This document shows positions 44,841 through 53,863 of a stretch of DNA of 64,000 nucleotides, piece by piece. Position 1 is the first letter of the stretch; the number at the start of each line of letters is the position of its first letter. Source of the stretch: Actinacidiphila alni (GTDB lineage: Bacteria > Actinomycetota > Actinomycetes > Streptomycetales > Streptomycetaceae); the NCBI RefSeq assembly GCF_900112845.1, contig NZ_FONG01000001.1, positions 372,001 through 436,000 on the forward strand, read 5' to 3'. The position numbers and the translations under genes are program-made. Below the pieces are notes generated by a model, which searched no databases, was not told where the DNA came from, and saw only the letters and a program-made list of their open reading frames with translations.

Positions 44841-45395
44841 ATGCTTCGAGGCGGCAAGGTCGGGCTGCGGGCCCGGCACGAGGAAGACATCCCGGTCCTG
44901 CGGGCCGAGCTGTACAACGACGTGGTCAACTCCTCGCGGGCGGAGAGCGGGCCGTGGCGGCCGGTGGCGCCCGGGGCGAAGGATCCGCGGCTCGTGGTGG
45001 ACGACAACAAGGAGCAGGGGAGCGTTCCCTTCTCCGTGGTGGAGCTGGCGGGCGGCACTCTTGTGGGGACGGCGACGCTGTGGGGGATCGACACCCACAA
45101 CCGGTCGGCGCACCTCGGTCTGGGGCTGCGGCCGGCCGCCCGCGGCAAGGGCTACGGCACGGATGTGGTGGCGGTGCTGTGCCACTACGGCTTCGTGGTG
45201 CGCGGCCTGCACCGGCTGCAGATCGAGACCCTCGCGGACAATGCCGCGATGCTGCGCTCGGCCGAGCGCAACGGCTTCGTCCGCGAGGGTGTGCTGCGCG
45301 GCGCGGGCTGGGTGATGGGGGAATTCCTCGACGAGGTCGTGCTCGGACTGCTCGCCGAGGAGTGGAAGCCCGCCCCGGGGGACGCCGCGGGCTGA
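44841..45395 (+). CDS. GNAT family N-acetyltransferase
   Basis: 184 residues, ATG after AGGAAG. The RimJ/RimL-type GNAT fold is recognisable: GLRARHEEDIPVLRAELYND at the start, acetyl-CoA-binding motif A LGLRPAARGKGYGTDVVAVL, and ETLADNAAMLRSAERNGFVR near the C-terminus. Substrate unknown; relatives modify protein N-termini, amino acids or antibiotics. Its end is 4 bp from the convergent SDR gene. Confidence 0.92.
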   Translation: MLRGGKVGLRARHEEDIPVLRAELYNDVVNSSRAESGPWRPVAPGAKDPRLVVDDNKEQGSVPFSVVELAGGTLVGTATLWGIDTHNRSAHLGLGLRPAARGKGYGTDVVAVLCHYGFVVRGLHRLQIETLADNAAMLRSAERNGFVREGVLRGAGWVMGEFLDEVVLGLLAEEWKPAPGDAAG

Positions 45396-45399
45396 GGCG

Positions 45400-46167
45400 T
45401 CAGAGCAGGTGGCGGCCGCCGTCGACGTTGAGGGTCTGGCCGGTGACGAAGGCGGCGTCGTCCGAGGCGAGGAAGAAGACCGGGCCCGCGATGTCCTCGG
45501 CGACCGCGTGCCGTTTGAGGGCGCGGATGAGGCGCTGTGACTCGCGTACGGGCTCGGGGACGGACGCGATGGCCGCCGGGGTGAGGGTGAGGCCCGGGGT
45601 GATCAGATTGACGGTGATGCCGTAGTCGCCGAGATCGCGGGCCAGGGTGCGGGTCAGCCCGCTGATACCGGCCTTGGAGGCCACGTACGCGGACTGCATG
45701 GGGGTGCCGCCGAGCGCCGAGCCGGAGCCGATGTTGACGATACGGCCGCGGCTGCTGCCCTTCAGCAGCGGTACGAATGCCCTGGTGACCAGATAGGTGC
45801 CGGTGAGATTGACGTCCAGGACCTCGCGCCACAGCTCGACGGTCATCTGCTCGAAATGGACGGTCGGGAAGATCCCGGCGCAGTTGATCAGCACGTCGAC
45901 GGGGTCGGTGTGCTGCCGCGCGGCCCCGGCGAGCGCGGCGACGCTCTCCTCGTCGGAGATGTCCGCGGCGACGGTGTGCAGCGACGGATGCCGGCCGCCG
46001 GACGCGGCGGAGTCCCAGCGGACCCGCCAGGCGTCGAGCGCGTCCTGCGCCAGGTCGGTGGCCACCACGGTGTCCCCGTTGGCCAGGAAGCGGTCGACGA
46101 TCTCGGAACCTATGCCGCCCGCGGCACCGGTGACGACAACGGCGCGTGCCGTGCTGATGACGCTCAT
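45400..46167 (-). CDS. Short-chain dehydrogenase/reductase (SDR)
   Basis: 255 residues from ATG 46167. The classical SDR pattern is complete: cofactor motif VVTGAAGGIGSEIVDRF (TGxxxGIG), NNAG-equivalent LINCAGIFP, catalytic Ser in NIGSGSALG and the YxxxK in AYVASKAGIS. It ends VTGQTLNVDGGRHLL. The Asp after beta-2 (VVATDLAQ) suggests NAD rather than NADP. It lies 78 bp downstream of the HxlR gene on the same strand and may be in its operon. Confidence 0.93.
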   Translation of the reverse strand: MSVISTARAVVVTGAAGGIGSEIVDRFLANGDTVVATDLAQDALDAWRVRWDSAASGGRHPSLHTVAADISDEESVAALAGAARQHTDPVDVLINCAGIFPTVHFEQMTVELWREVLDVNLTGTYLVTRAFVPLLKGSSRGRIVNIGSGSALGGTPMQSAYVASKAGISGLTRTLARDLGDYGITVNLITPGLTLTPAAIASVPEPVRESQRLIRALKRHAVAEDIAGPVFFLASDDAAFVTGQTLNVDGGRHLL

Positions 46168-46245
46168 GACGTGCCCCCCAAGCCCGATCGTCAAGCCTGA
46201 TCATCAAGCCCGATCGTATGGAAACCAAAGTTTCCCGGCACCCTA

Positions 46246-46632
46246 CTACCGCGCGTCGTAGGCCGCCCGCGCCTCGTCGATCCGGGCGAGATGCGCGACG
46301 CTCCACTCCAGCAGCGGAGCGGTGGCCTCGCGCAGTGTGCGGCCCATCTCGGTCAGCTCGTAGCTGACGTGCGGCGGCATCACGCCGTGCACGGTGCGGG
46401 TCAGGATGCCGTCCCGCTCCAGGCTGCGCAGCGTCACGGTGAGCATGCGCTGGCTGATCCCGTCGACGGCCTTCTTCAGTTCGGTGAAGCGGCGCGGCCC
46501 GTTCCGCAGATTGCGGACCACGAGCAGCGACCACTTGTCCCCGACGATGTCGAGCACCACCCGGGTCCGGCACGCGTCCCCCGGCGCCACCGCCGGTACC
46601 GGCCGTGCGGCGCCGCCCGCCCTGTCGTCCAT
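46246..46632 (-). CDS. HxlR family transcriptional regulator
   Basis: 128 residues, ATG after GGAGGT. The winged helix (VVLDIVGDKWSLLVVRNLRN, GPRRFTELKKAVDGISQRML, TRTVHGVMPPHVSYELTEMG) is a clean HxlR domain, including the conserved Cys near the N-terminus (GDACRTR) that in some members senses electrophiles or thiols. It is divergent from the alpha/beta hydrolase at 46814, and probably regulates it. Confidence 0.93.
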   Translation of the reverse strand: MDDRAGGAARPVPAVAPGDACRTRVVLDIVGDKWSLLVVRNLRNGPRRFTELKKAVDGISQRMLTVTLRSLERDGILTRTVHGVMPPHVSYELTEMGRTLREATAPLLEWSVAHLARIDEARAAYDAR

Positions 46633-46707
46633 GGTTACCTCCGGAGAACCGAGGCACCGAAAAGTGCCTTATTGCCCACGGTGAGTCATGTGCACCAGCA
46701 TGCATGA

Positions 46708-46724
46708 AGTACCAGAACAGTACC
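46708..46724. promoter_or_regulatory. Possible HxlR operator, AGTACC direct repeat
   Basis: Two AGTACC copies with 11-bp spacing, so on the same DNA face, lie in the 181-bp divergent region between the HxlR gene and the alpha/beta hydrolase. HxlR regulators commonly bind short GTAC-containing sites upstream of divergent genes. Confidence 0.4.
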
Positions 46725-46813
46725 GAGGCACAAAAGGGAACCGCCAGCACCGCAGGTCAGCGGGGCGCGGCCCACCGTGCTCTCCTGCCGCTACGACGAA
46801 GGACCGCATTCTC

Positions 46814-47539
46814 ATGTCCACATTCCTGCTGGTGCACGGCGCATGGCACGACAACCGCTGCTGGGAGCGGGTGGTCCCGCTGCTGGAGGCGGCCGGGCAC
46901 TTGGTGGTGGCGCCGTCCCTGACCGGCTACGGCGACAAGGCGCACCTGCTCGGCCCCGACGTCGGGCTCGACACCCACACCGACGACGTGGTCGGGGTGA
47001 TCACCGAACGCGATCTGCGCGACGTCGTCCTCGTCGGCCACAGCTACGCGGGCCTGGTGATCTCCGCCGTCGCCCATCGGATACCGGAACGCCTCGCGCA
47101 CCTGGTCTACCTCGACGCGATGGTGCCGCGCGACGGGGAGTCCGCGGCCGATGTCATCCCCATCACCCGGCAGTTGATCGAAGCGGCCGAGCGCTCGGAG
47201 AGCGGCTGGCGCGTACCGCCGATGCCCGAACAGCCCGCGCCGTACGGCCTGTTCGGCGTCACGGACCCGGCGGACGTGGCCTGGCTGCGCGGCATGCTCT
47301 CCGACCACACGGTGCGCTGCCTCCAGCAGCCGGTGCGGCTGGACAATCCGGCGGCCGACGCGATCGCGCGCACGCACATCCACAACGAGGGCGCCAGGCC
47401 GCCGGGCATCACCCGCCGCCCCGTTCCCCCGATCCAGCCCAACGGCACACCCGCGCAGGTCCACACGCTGCCGACCGGCCACGACTGCATGATCACCATG
47501 CCGGCCGAACTCTCCGCCCTGCTGCTCGCGCTCGTCTGA
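46814..47539 (+). CDS. Alpha/beta hydrolase (methylesterase-like)
   Basis: 241 residues from ATG 46814 after GAAGGA. The fold begins STFLLVHGAWHDNRCWERVV (oxyanion HG), with nucleophile elbow VLVGHSYAGLVIS (Ser) and a final catalytic His in PTGHDCMITMPAELS. It resembles the plant-type salicylate/methyl-ester esterase and EstC group. No signal peptide is present, so it is cytoplasmic. Divergent HxlR control suggests that it handles a toxic or aromatic ester. Confidence 0.9.
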   Translation: MSTFLLVHGAWHDNRCWERVVPLLEAAGHLVVAPSLTGYGDKAHLLGPDVGLDTHTDDVVGVITERDLRDVVLVGHSYAGLVISAVAHRIPERLAHLVYLDAMVPRDGESAADVIPITRQLIEAAERSESGWRVPPMPEQPAPYGLFGVTDPADVAWLRGMLSDHTVRCLQQPVRLDNPAADAIARTHIHNEGARPPGITRRPVPPIQPNGTPAQVHTLPTGHDCMITMPAELSALLLALV

Positions 47540-47541
47540 GC

Positions 47542-47589
47542 CCGGCCCCGTCCTCCAAGGTGGCCGGAGAGCATCTGTTTCGGGGCCGG
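47542..47589 (+). terminator. Terminator-like inverted repeat after alpha/beta hydrolase
   Basis: CCGGCCCCG (47542-47550) pairs with CGGGGCCGG (47581-47589) across a 30-base loop just after the stop codon. Confidence 0.4.
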
Positions 47590-47687
47590 AAGGCCCCTCC
47601 GTAGCGGCGCCGTAAGCGGGAAGATGGAGGAGTGGAGACAACGGCGCCCCTGGCGCTGTCGGGCCACCCGCGAAGGAGGGACCGATC

Positions 47688-48242
47688 ATGAGGCGCAGGT
47701 CATGGTTGTGGCGCGTCCGGCCGAATCCGCTGCGGCGGCGTTCGTACGCCGTCGAGGCATGGGTCTTCCTCGCGGTCGGCCTGCTCGCGCTGGCCGGTGC
47801 GGTCCTGGCCGGCACCTTCGTCGCCCAGGGACTCGACCACCGGTACGGGCAGGAGCGCGCCGCCCGGCACAGCGTCGGCGCGGTGCTGACGAAGGACGCC
47901 CCGGCCCACTTCGGCGCCACCAAGGTGGAGGTGCCGGCGAGCTGGAAGGCCCCGGACGGCACGGCGCGCACCGGCACCGTCAAGGCCGGACCCGGCTCGT
48001 CCCGCGGCGCCGTCGTCCAGGTCTGGACCGACGACCGGGGCCGACTGGCCGCGCCGCCGCTGGCGCGCTCCGTGGCGCAGTTCCAGGCGGGTGTCTTCGG
48101 CGGCCTGTCGGCGCTCGGCGTGTGCGTCGTGGCCGGGCTCGGCTGCGTGATCACGGACAAGGTGGTCGGCCGCCGCCGGTCGGACCGCTGGGCGGCCGAC
48201 TGGGCGGCGGCCGACGCCCGTTGGGGTCACCGCAACGTCTGA
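47688..48242 (+). CDS. Rv1733c-like membrane protein
   Basis: 184 residues, ATG after GAAGGAGGG. The layout is that of the Rv1733c family: a basic start with a WRVRPNPLRRR motif, TM1 (AWVFLAVGLLALAGAVLAGT), an external domain of about 90 residues with a conserved VEVPASWKAPDGTARTG strand and VWTDDRGR, and TM2 (FGGLSALGVCVVAGLGCVIT). In mycobacteria Rv1733c is a dormancy-regulon antigen; the function in streptomycetes is unknown. Confidence 0.85.
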   Translation: MRRRSWLWRVRPNPLRRRSYAVEAWVFLAVGLLALAGAVLAGTFVAQGLDHRYGQERAARHSVGAVLTKDAPAHFGATKVEVPASWKAPDGTARTGTVKAGPGSSRGAVVQVWTDDRGRLAAPPLARSVAQFQAGVFGGLSALGVCVVAGLGCVITDKVVGRRRSDRWAADWAAADARWGHRNV

Positions 48243-48323
48243 CGGTGGCCCCGTACGGGCGACGGTGGGCGCGTACCGGGCCCAACTCGCAGCGTCGGGG
48301 CACTCGTTCGCCCCGGCGACGGC

Positions 48324-49673
48324 TCAGCTCACGAACGTCCACTGCTGTGCCGCGGTGCTGTTGCAGTCGAAGATCTGGAGCTGCGTCCGGTCCGCCGTGG
48401 AGCTGTTGGGGTCGTCGAGGCAGCGGCCCGACTGGGGGTTGACCAGTGAGGAGCCCGGACCGGGCACCCAGCGCTGCGCGCCGGAGCCGTTGCAGCTCCA
48501 CAACTGCACCTTCGTGTAGTCGGCGGTGCCGCCGCCGCTGACGTCCAGGCACTTGCCGAGCGCGCGCAGCGCGCCGCCGGCCGTGGGGGTGTACGTCCAC
48601 TTCTGCGCGGCGGTGCCGTTGCAGCCGTAGAGCTGGACGGCGGTGCCGTCGGCGGTCCCGCTGTTGTTGATGTCCACGCACTTGCCCGCGATGCCCGAGT
48701 GGACGGCGGCGGTGCGCAGTTGGCCCGCGGAGACGAGCGCGGACTCCACCAGGTTCGCCGCGTTGCGCATGCCCGCCTCGTTCGGGTGGTACTGCGACCG
48801 CCCGGCCGGCGGCCGGCCCGTCTCCACCCACGGGTCGGCGGAACAGGCGTCGTGACCGTGGCTGGCGGCGGCGAGGTCGACCAGTGTCGCGCCGGCCACG
48901 CTCGCCGCGGTGGCGGTCGCGTCCGCCAGCCGCGAGGCGATGCTGCGCTCGTACGCCAACTGGTCGGCGGTGAGCGGCACATCGGTGCACGCGCCGGAGT
49001 CCGGAAGGATCGTGAAGTAGTTGACCAGATAGACATGCGCCTGCGGCGACGCGCTGTGGACGGCGTTCACCACATTCTCCAGCCGCCCGGCGAGCACACC
49101 GAAGGTCTGGTCGATGGCGCCGCGGTCCACACCCGCGCAGTTGGTGCCGCCACCGCTCTGGCAGGTGTAGGCGTCCAGACTGCCCAGATAGTTCACGTCG
49201 TTGCCGCCGATGGTGATCGTGACGGTGCGCGTGGCGCTGGTGACGGCGTTGACCTGCGGCGGCTGGCCGGCCTGACTGACGGTCAGCAGATTCGCGGTCG
49301 TCGCGCCGCTGCACGACGCGTCCGTGAGATTGGCCCCGGTCTCGCGGGCCACGATGCTGGAGTAGTTGTTGGCCGACCGGGCGCAGGCCGAGGCGCCGCT
49401 GCCGGACTGCGTCGGCGGGATTCCGGGCCCCGCGGCGAAGGAACTGCCCATCGCCACATAGTCGAGCCCGGAAGGGGTGGCGGCAGCGGCGGCCGTGGCC
49501 TGCGCCGCGGTGACCGGGACGGCGGCCACCGCCAGCGTCGCGGCGGCGGCGCACAGCGCGAGCCTGCCGCGCCGCGGAGCGGTACGGGCCCGGGCCCGTA
49601 CTCGGATCCGGGCGGCGGCGGCCCGGGCGAGGGAGCGTGATCGGGTTCCGGCGGAAGGGTGGGGACCTGGCAT
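48324..49673 (-). CDS. Secreted SGNH/GDSL hydrolase with ricin-type lectin tail (second copy)
   Basis: 449 residues, ATG 49673 after GGAGGT. A long basic N-region precedes the signal core ([20 protein letters not shown]). The SGNH domain shows [14 protein letters not shown] (Ser in block I), [13 protein letters not shown] (Gly and Asn oxyanion blocks) and [10 protein letters not shown] (His). This resembles the streptomycete lipase SCO1725/Rv0518-type SGNH group rather than the CE3 type at 18131. A ricin B beta-trefoil occupies the last 125 residues (GKCVDI, GKCLDV, GRCLDD). Confidence 0.9.
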   Translation of the reverse strand: MPGPHPSAGTRSRSLARAAAARIRVRARARTAPRRGRLALCAAAATLAVAAVPVTAAQATAAAAATPSGLDYVAMGSSFAAGPGIPPTQSGSGASACARSANNYSSIVARETGANLTDASCSGATTANLLTVSQAGQPPQVNAVTSATRTVTITIGGNDVNYLGSLDAYTCQSGGGTNCAGVDRGAIDQTFGVLAGRLENVVNAVHSASPQAHVYLVNYFTILPDSGACTDVPLTADQLAYERSIASRLADATATAASVAGATLVDLAAASHGHDACSADPWVETGRPPAGRSQYHPNEAGMRNAANLVESALVSAGQLRTAAVHSGIAGKCVDINNSGTADGTAVQLYGCNGTAAQKWTYTPTAGGALRALGKCLDVSGGGTADYTKVQLWSCNGSGAQRWVPGPGSSLVNPQSGRCLDDPNSSTADRTQLQIFDCNSTAAQQWTFVS

Positions 49674-49795
49674 CGGATACCTCCACTACGGCGGGACGGT
49701 TCCTGATGGCGTGCGTGACGACGTGCCTGATGGTGTGCCTAATGGCGTGGGCATGGCAACGTTGTCGGCCCCTGAATGTAGCCGCCCGGGCGGAA

Positions 49796-49829
49796 GCCGC
49801 CAAGAGGGCGATCGCGCCCTCTTGGCGGC
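49796..49829 (-). terminator. Terminator of metE
   Basis: Perfect 15-bp arms (GCCGCCAAGAGGGCG / CGCCCTCTTGGCGGC) around a 4-base loop, 16 bp past the metE stop on the minus strand. Confidence 0.8.
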
Positions 49830-49844
49830 CCCGTCCACCGCCGG

Positions 49845-52163
49845 TCAGGACCCGGAGAGCTCCGCCCTGACCGTACGGGCGGCGCCGACCAGGTTCTCCA
49901 GCGAGGCCGCGGTCTCGGGCCAGCCGCGGGTCTTCAGGCCGCAGTCGGGATTGACCCACAGGCGTTCCGCGGGGATCGCCTTCAGGCCCTCGCGCAGCAG
50001 CGCGGCGGCCTCGTCGGCGCCGGGGACGCGCGGGGAGTGGATGTCGTAGACGCCGGGTCCCGCCTCGCGCGGGTAGCCGTGCGCGGCCAGTTCGCGGGCC
50101 ACCTGCATATGGGAGCGGGCGGCCTCCAGGCTGATGACGTCGGCGTCGAGGTCGTCGATGGCCTGCACGATGTCGCCGAATTCCGCGTAGCACATGTGGG
50201 TGTGGATCTGGGTGTCGGGACGCACCCCGCCGGTGGTCAGGCGGAAGGCGTCGGTCGCCCACGCCAGATACGCGGGCCTGCCGGCGGCGCGCAGCGGCAG
50301 CGTCTCGCGCAGCGCCGGCTCGTCCACCTGGATCACCGAAGTGCCCGCCGCCTGGAGGTCGTGGACCTCGTCGCGCAGGGCGAGGGCGACCTGCCGCGCG
50401 GTGTCGGCGAGCGGCTGGTCGTCACGGACGAAGGACCAGGCCAGCATCGTGACGGGTCCGGTGAGCATCCCCTTGACGGGGCGGGCGGTGAGCGACTGGG
50501 CGTAGGACGTCCAGCGCACCGTCATCGGCGCGGGCCGCGAGATGTCGCCGGCCAGGACCGGCGGGCGGACGTAACGGGTGCCGTAGGACTGCACCCAGCC
50601 GTGCCGGGTGGCGAGGTAGCCGGTGAGCTGCTCGGCGAAGTACTGCACCATGTCGTTGCGTTCGGGCTCGCCGTGCACGAGGACGTCGAGTCCGGCCTTC
50701 TCCTGGAAGGCGATGACCTCCGCGATCTCGGCCCTGATCCGCGTCTCGTAGCCGGCCGTGTCGATCCGGCCGGCGCGCAAGTCGGCTCGTGCGGTGCGCA
50801 GTTCACCGGTCTGCGGGAAGGAGCCGATCGTGGTGGTCGGCAGCAGCGGCAGTCCCAGCCGGGCGCGCTGGGCGGCGGCCCGCTCCTCGTACGGCTGCGA
50901 GCGCCGCGTGTCGGCGTCGGTGACGGCTTCGGCGCGGGCCCGTACCGCCGTGTCGCGGGTGATGGGGGAGGAAGCGCGGGAGGCCAGGTCGGCGCGATTG
51001 GCGGCAACTTCGCCCGCGATCGCGCCCGGGCCCCGGGCAAGTCCCCTGGCGAGCGTGACCACTTCGGCGGTCTTCTGCCGGGCGAAGGCCAGCCAGCGCA
51101 GGATCTGCGGATCGATGTCCCGCTCCGGCGCGGTGTCCAGCGGCACGTGCAGCAGCGAGCAGGAGGCGGCGACATCGACGCGGTCGGCGAGCCCGAGCAG
51201 GGTGCCGAGGACGGTCAGCGACTTCTGGAGGTCGTTGATCCAGATGTTGCGGCCGTTGACGACGCCGGCGACCAGCCGCTTTCCGGGCAGGCCGCCGACG
51301 GCGGCCAGATCCTCCAGATTGGCCGCCGCGGCCTCGGTGAAGTCCAGCGCCAGGCCCTCGACCGGCGCCTTGGCGAGCACCGTCAGCGCCTCGCCGAGCC
51401 GGTCGAAGTAGGAGGCGACCAGCAGCTTGGGGCGGTCGGTCAGGCCGCCGAGGTCGCGGTAGGCGCGGGCGGCGGCGTTCAGTTCGGCCGGTGTGCGGTC
51501 CTGGACCAGGGCGGGTTCGTCCAGTTGGGCCCAGCCCGCCCCGGCCGCCCGCAGATCGGCGAGCACCTCGGCGTAGACGGGCAGCAGCCGGTCCAGCAGG
51601 GTCAGCGGCTCGAAGTCGGCGGCCACGCCCGGCGCGGGCTTGGCGAGCAGCAGATACGTCACCGGGCCGACCAGCACCGGGCGCGCGTCCAGGCCGAGCG
51701 CGAGCGCCTCCTTCACCTCCGCGACCTGCTTGGCCGAATCGGCGGCGAAGACGGTGTCGGGGCCCAACTCCGGGACGAGATAGTGGTAGTTGGTGTCGAA
51801 CCACTTCGTCATCTCCAGCGGCGCCACGTCCTGCGTGCCGCGCGCCATCGCGAAGTAGCCGTCCAGCGCGTCGGTTTCGACGGCGGCGCGGTGCCGCTCG
51901 GGGATCGCGCCGACCATGACGGAGGTGTCCAGGACATGGTCGTAGTACGAGAAGTCACCGGTGGGCACCTCGTGGATGCCGGCGTCGGCGAGCTGCCGCC
52001 AGGCGGTGCGGCGCAGGTCGGTGGCGGTCGCCCGGAGGGCGTCCGCGGTGACGCGGCCCTTCCAGTACCCCTCGACCGCCTTCTTCAGCTCCCGGTGCGC
52101 GCCCTGGCGCGGGTAGCCGTACACGGTGGCCCGTGCTGCCGCGGCTGCGGACTTCGGTGTCAC
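49845..52163 (-). CDS. metE: Cobalamin-independent methionine synthase
   Basis: 772 residues, the usual MetE length. The GTG at 52163 follows AAGGAG. The protein transfers the methyl group of 5-methyltetrahydrofolate-triglutamate to homocysteine. Two homologous barrels are present. The N-terminal one begins [20 protein letters not shown]. The C-terminal one begins [20 protein letters not shown] and carries the zinc ligands in [10 protein letters not shown] (His, Cys), [10 protein letters not shown] (Glu) and [13 protein letters not shown] (Cys). It follows a cobalamin riboswitch, so it should be made only when vitamin B12 is scarce. Confidence 0.96.
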   Translation of the reverse strand: MTPKSAAAAARATVYGYPRQGAHRELKKAVEGYWKGRVTADALRATATDLRRTAWRQLADAGIHEVPTGDFSYYDHVLDTSVMVGAIPERHRAAVETDALDGYFAMARGTQDVAPLEMTKWFDTNYHYLVPELGPDTVFAADSAKQVAEVKEALALGLDARPVLVGPVTYLLLAKPAPGVAADFEPLTLLDRLLPVYAEVLADLRAAGAGWAQLDEPALVQDRTPAELNAAARAYRDLGGLTDRPKLLVASYFDRLGEALTVLAKAPVEGLALDFTEAAAANLEDLAAVGGLPGKRLVAGVVNGRNIWINDLQKSLTVLGTLLGLADRVDVAASCSLLHVPLDTAPERDIDPQILRWLAFARQKTAEVVTLARGLARGPGAIAGEVAANRADLASRASSPITRDTAVRARAEAVTDADTRRSQPYEERAAAQRARLGLPLLPTTTIGSFPQTGELRTARADLRAGRIDTAGYETRIRAEIAEVIAFQEKAGLDVLVHGEPERNDMVQYFAEQLTGYLATRHGWVQSYGTRYVRPPVLAGDISRPAPMTVRWTSYAQSLTARPVKGMLTGPVTMLAWSFVRDDQPLADTARQVALALRDEVHDLQAAGTSVIQVDEPALRETLPLRAAGRPAYLAWATDAFRLTTGGVRPDTQIHTHMCYAEFGDIVQAIDDLDADVISLEAARSHMQVARELAAHGYPREAGPGVYDIHSPRVPGADEAAALLREGLKAIPAERLWVNPDCGLKTRGWPETAASLENLVGAARTVRAELSGS

Positions 52164-52332
52164 GGAAATCTCCTTCGCGAGACAACTCCCTGAATCCCGG
52201 CGACGGGACGCGGAGGCGAAGGGGTGACGAGCGGACGGCCCGGCGGCGCCCGCGAGAGGGGCCGCTGCTGTCCGAAGTGCACGCCGACCCGCCCACGAGG
52301 TCACCGGGAAGCCGTACGCGATCGGTCGCGTA

Positions 52333-52530
52333 CGGGCAACGGGCAGGTCTTCGGACTCGCGGGCCCGCCCTCCTGACCGGAGGACACCTACTGGCCGTCG
52401 CTTCCCAGGCCCGGCACGGGCCCAGTGCGTATGACGGCGGTCGTTCCCGCTCACCGCTGCGGGGCAGTCCCGGATTCCCACCGGGTTCCCTCTTGCGACA
52501 CCCTGCCTGGCGGGCAGGGCGAACCAGCTG
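52333..52530 (-). promoter_or_regulatory. Cobalamin (B12) riboswitch upstream of metE
   Basis: On the minus strand the leader contains GGGAACCCGGTGGGAATCCG then GGACTGCCCCGCAGCGG, the conserved core of cobalamin riboswitches (compare GGxAxxCGGTGxGAATCCGxxACxG). Near the 3' side lies CCGAAGACCTGCCCG, matching the B12 box (GGAGACCTGCC type). The element ends about 170 bp before the metE start. B12 binding should switch metE off while the B12-dependent MetH serves. Confidence 0.88.
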
Positions 52531-52615
52531 CGCGCCCCACGATACGGCAGTCCCGGCCCGCGCCTTTCCGTACGGGACGGCTGCCTTCCCGCACGGGACG
52601 GCGGCCGGGGAGGAC

Positions 52616-53785
52616 TCAGCCTGCGGGCGGCGCGAGCGGGGCCGGGAGCGAGGTGGTGAACAGCCGGGCGTCGACCTCGTCCAGCGCCAGCCGCAGCGCG
52701 CCCAGCGCCACACCCTCGTCGGCCAGCGTGGAGGCCCGGATCTCGGGGACGCGCAGGCACAGCCGCTGGAGTTCGCGCTCCAGCGGTTCGAGGATGATGT
52801 CGGCCGAGCGCGAGTAGCCGCCGCCGACCACGACCACATGCGGGTCGAGGGTCAGGACGAGGGCGGCGGCGCCGACGGCCAGGTCCCGGACGTAACGGCG
52901 GACGGCGGCCTTCGCGGCCTTGTCGCCGTCCCTGGCGGCGGAGAAGACCCAGGCGGCGGCGTCGTCCGGCGCGACCGACTCCGGCAGCCCCGGGCAGTTC
53001 TGCAGATGGGCGGGGGCGCCGAGCCAGCGCACCTGGCGCAGTGCCCCGATCTCGCCCGCGGCGCCGCCGTAGCCGCGCCGCAGCGTGCCGTCGATGATCA
53101 GGCCCGCGCCGGTGCGGATGCCGGCCAGCAGATAGACGATGTCGTCGGCGTCCTGGGCGACGCCGTGCCAGCGTTCGGCGACGGCGGCGAGCTTGCAGTC
53201 GTTCTCGACGCGGATCGGCGCGTCGAAGCGCGCGGCCAGGTGCTCGGCCGGATTGACGCTCGTCCAGCCGGGCAGCGGGGTGAACAAGGTGGTGCGGCCG
53301 GTCTCGTCGACCGGCCCGGTGACACCGACGGTGATGGCCCACAGATCGTCGCCGGAGAAGCCCGTCTCGGCCAGGCAGTTCGCGATGACGGTGTCCATCG
53401 CGGCCAGCCGGGACGCCGGATCGGCGTCGGGGGTGACGGCGACCCGCGTGCTGTGCACGACCGTGCCGTCGAGGTCGGCGAGCATGGCCAGGATCTTGTG
53501 GCCGCCGACGTCGATGCCCAGGACGTGGCCGGCGTCCGCGCGGAACTGGTAGCGCCGCGCGGGCCTGCCGACCACGCTGTTCGCGGCCGGTTCGACGACG
53601 GTGGCCCAGCCGTCGGCGACGAGGGCCTTGACCATCACGTCGGCCGACGGGCGGGACAGCCCGGTACGGGCGGACAGCTCGGTGACCGTGGACGGCGGGT
53701 TGCCGCGCAGCGCCCGGACGATGCTCAGCGAATTCAGCTCGCGGAGCCTGTTCAGGTCGGTACCGGTGCCTGCCATGTCGGTCAA
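52616..53785 (-). CDS. ROK family transcriptional regulator
   Basis: 389 residues. Start TTG 53785 lies 8 bases after GAGAGGGG; an ATG 9 bases inside is possible. The N-terminal winged helix (ELNSLSIVRALRGNPPSTVT, LSARTGLSRPSADVMVKALV) is followed by a sugar-kinase-like ROK domain with DIGVGG-type phosphate motif GIDVGGHKILAML, GVTGPVDETG and LAGIRTGAGLIIDG. The ROK zinc motif is degenerate: GALRQVRWLGAPAHLQNCPG keeps one Cys where CxCGxxGC is usual. It is the last gene of the GH36-transporter unit, 78 bp downstream of the GH36 gene, and should sense its sugar. Confidence 0.92.
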   Translation of the reverse strand: MTDMAGTGTDLNRLRELNSLSIVRALRGNPPSTVTELSARTGLSRPSADVMVKALVADGWATVVEPAANSVVGRPARRYQFRADAGHVLGIDVGGHKILAMLADLDGTVVHSTRVAVTPDADPASRLAAMDTVIANCLAETGFSGDDLWAITVGVTGPVDETGRTTLFTPLPGWTSVNPAEHLAARFDAPIRVENDCKLAAVAERWHGVAQDADDIVYLLAGIRTGAGLIIDGTLRRGYGGAAGEIGALRQVRWLGAPAHLQNCPGLPESVAPDDAAAWVFSAARDGDKAAKAAVRRYVRDLAVGAAALVLTLDPHVVVVGGGYSRSADIILEPLERELQRLCLRVPEIRASTLADEGVALGALRLALDEVDARLFTTSLPAPLAPPAG

Positions 53786-53863
53786 CGCGCAACCCCTCTC
53801 CGGGCTGTCCCCATGACCCCGCCGCCGAATATTGCTGGGGTCTTTACGAATTGTATCCGCTCC

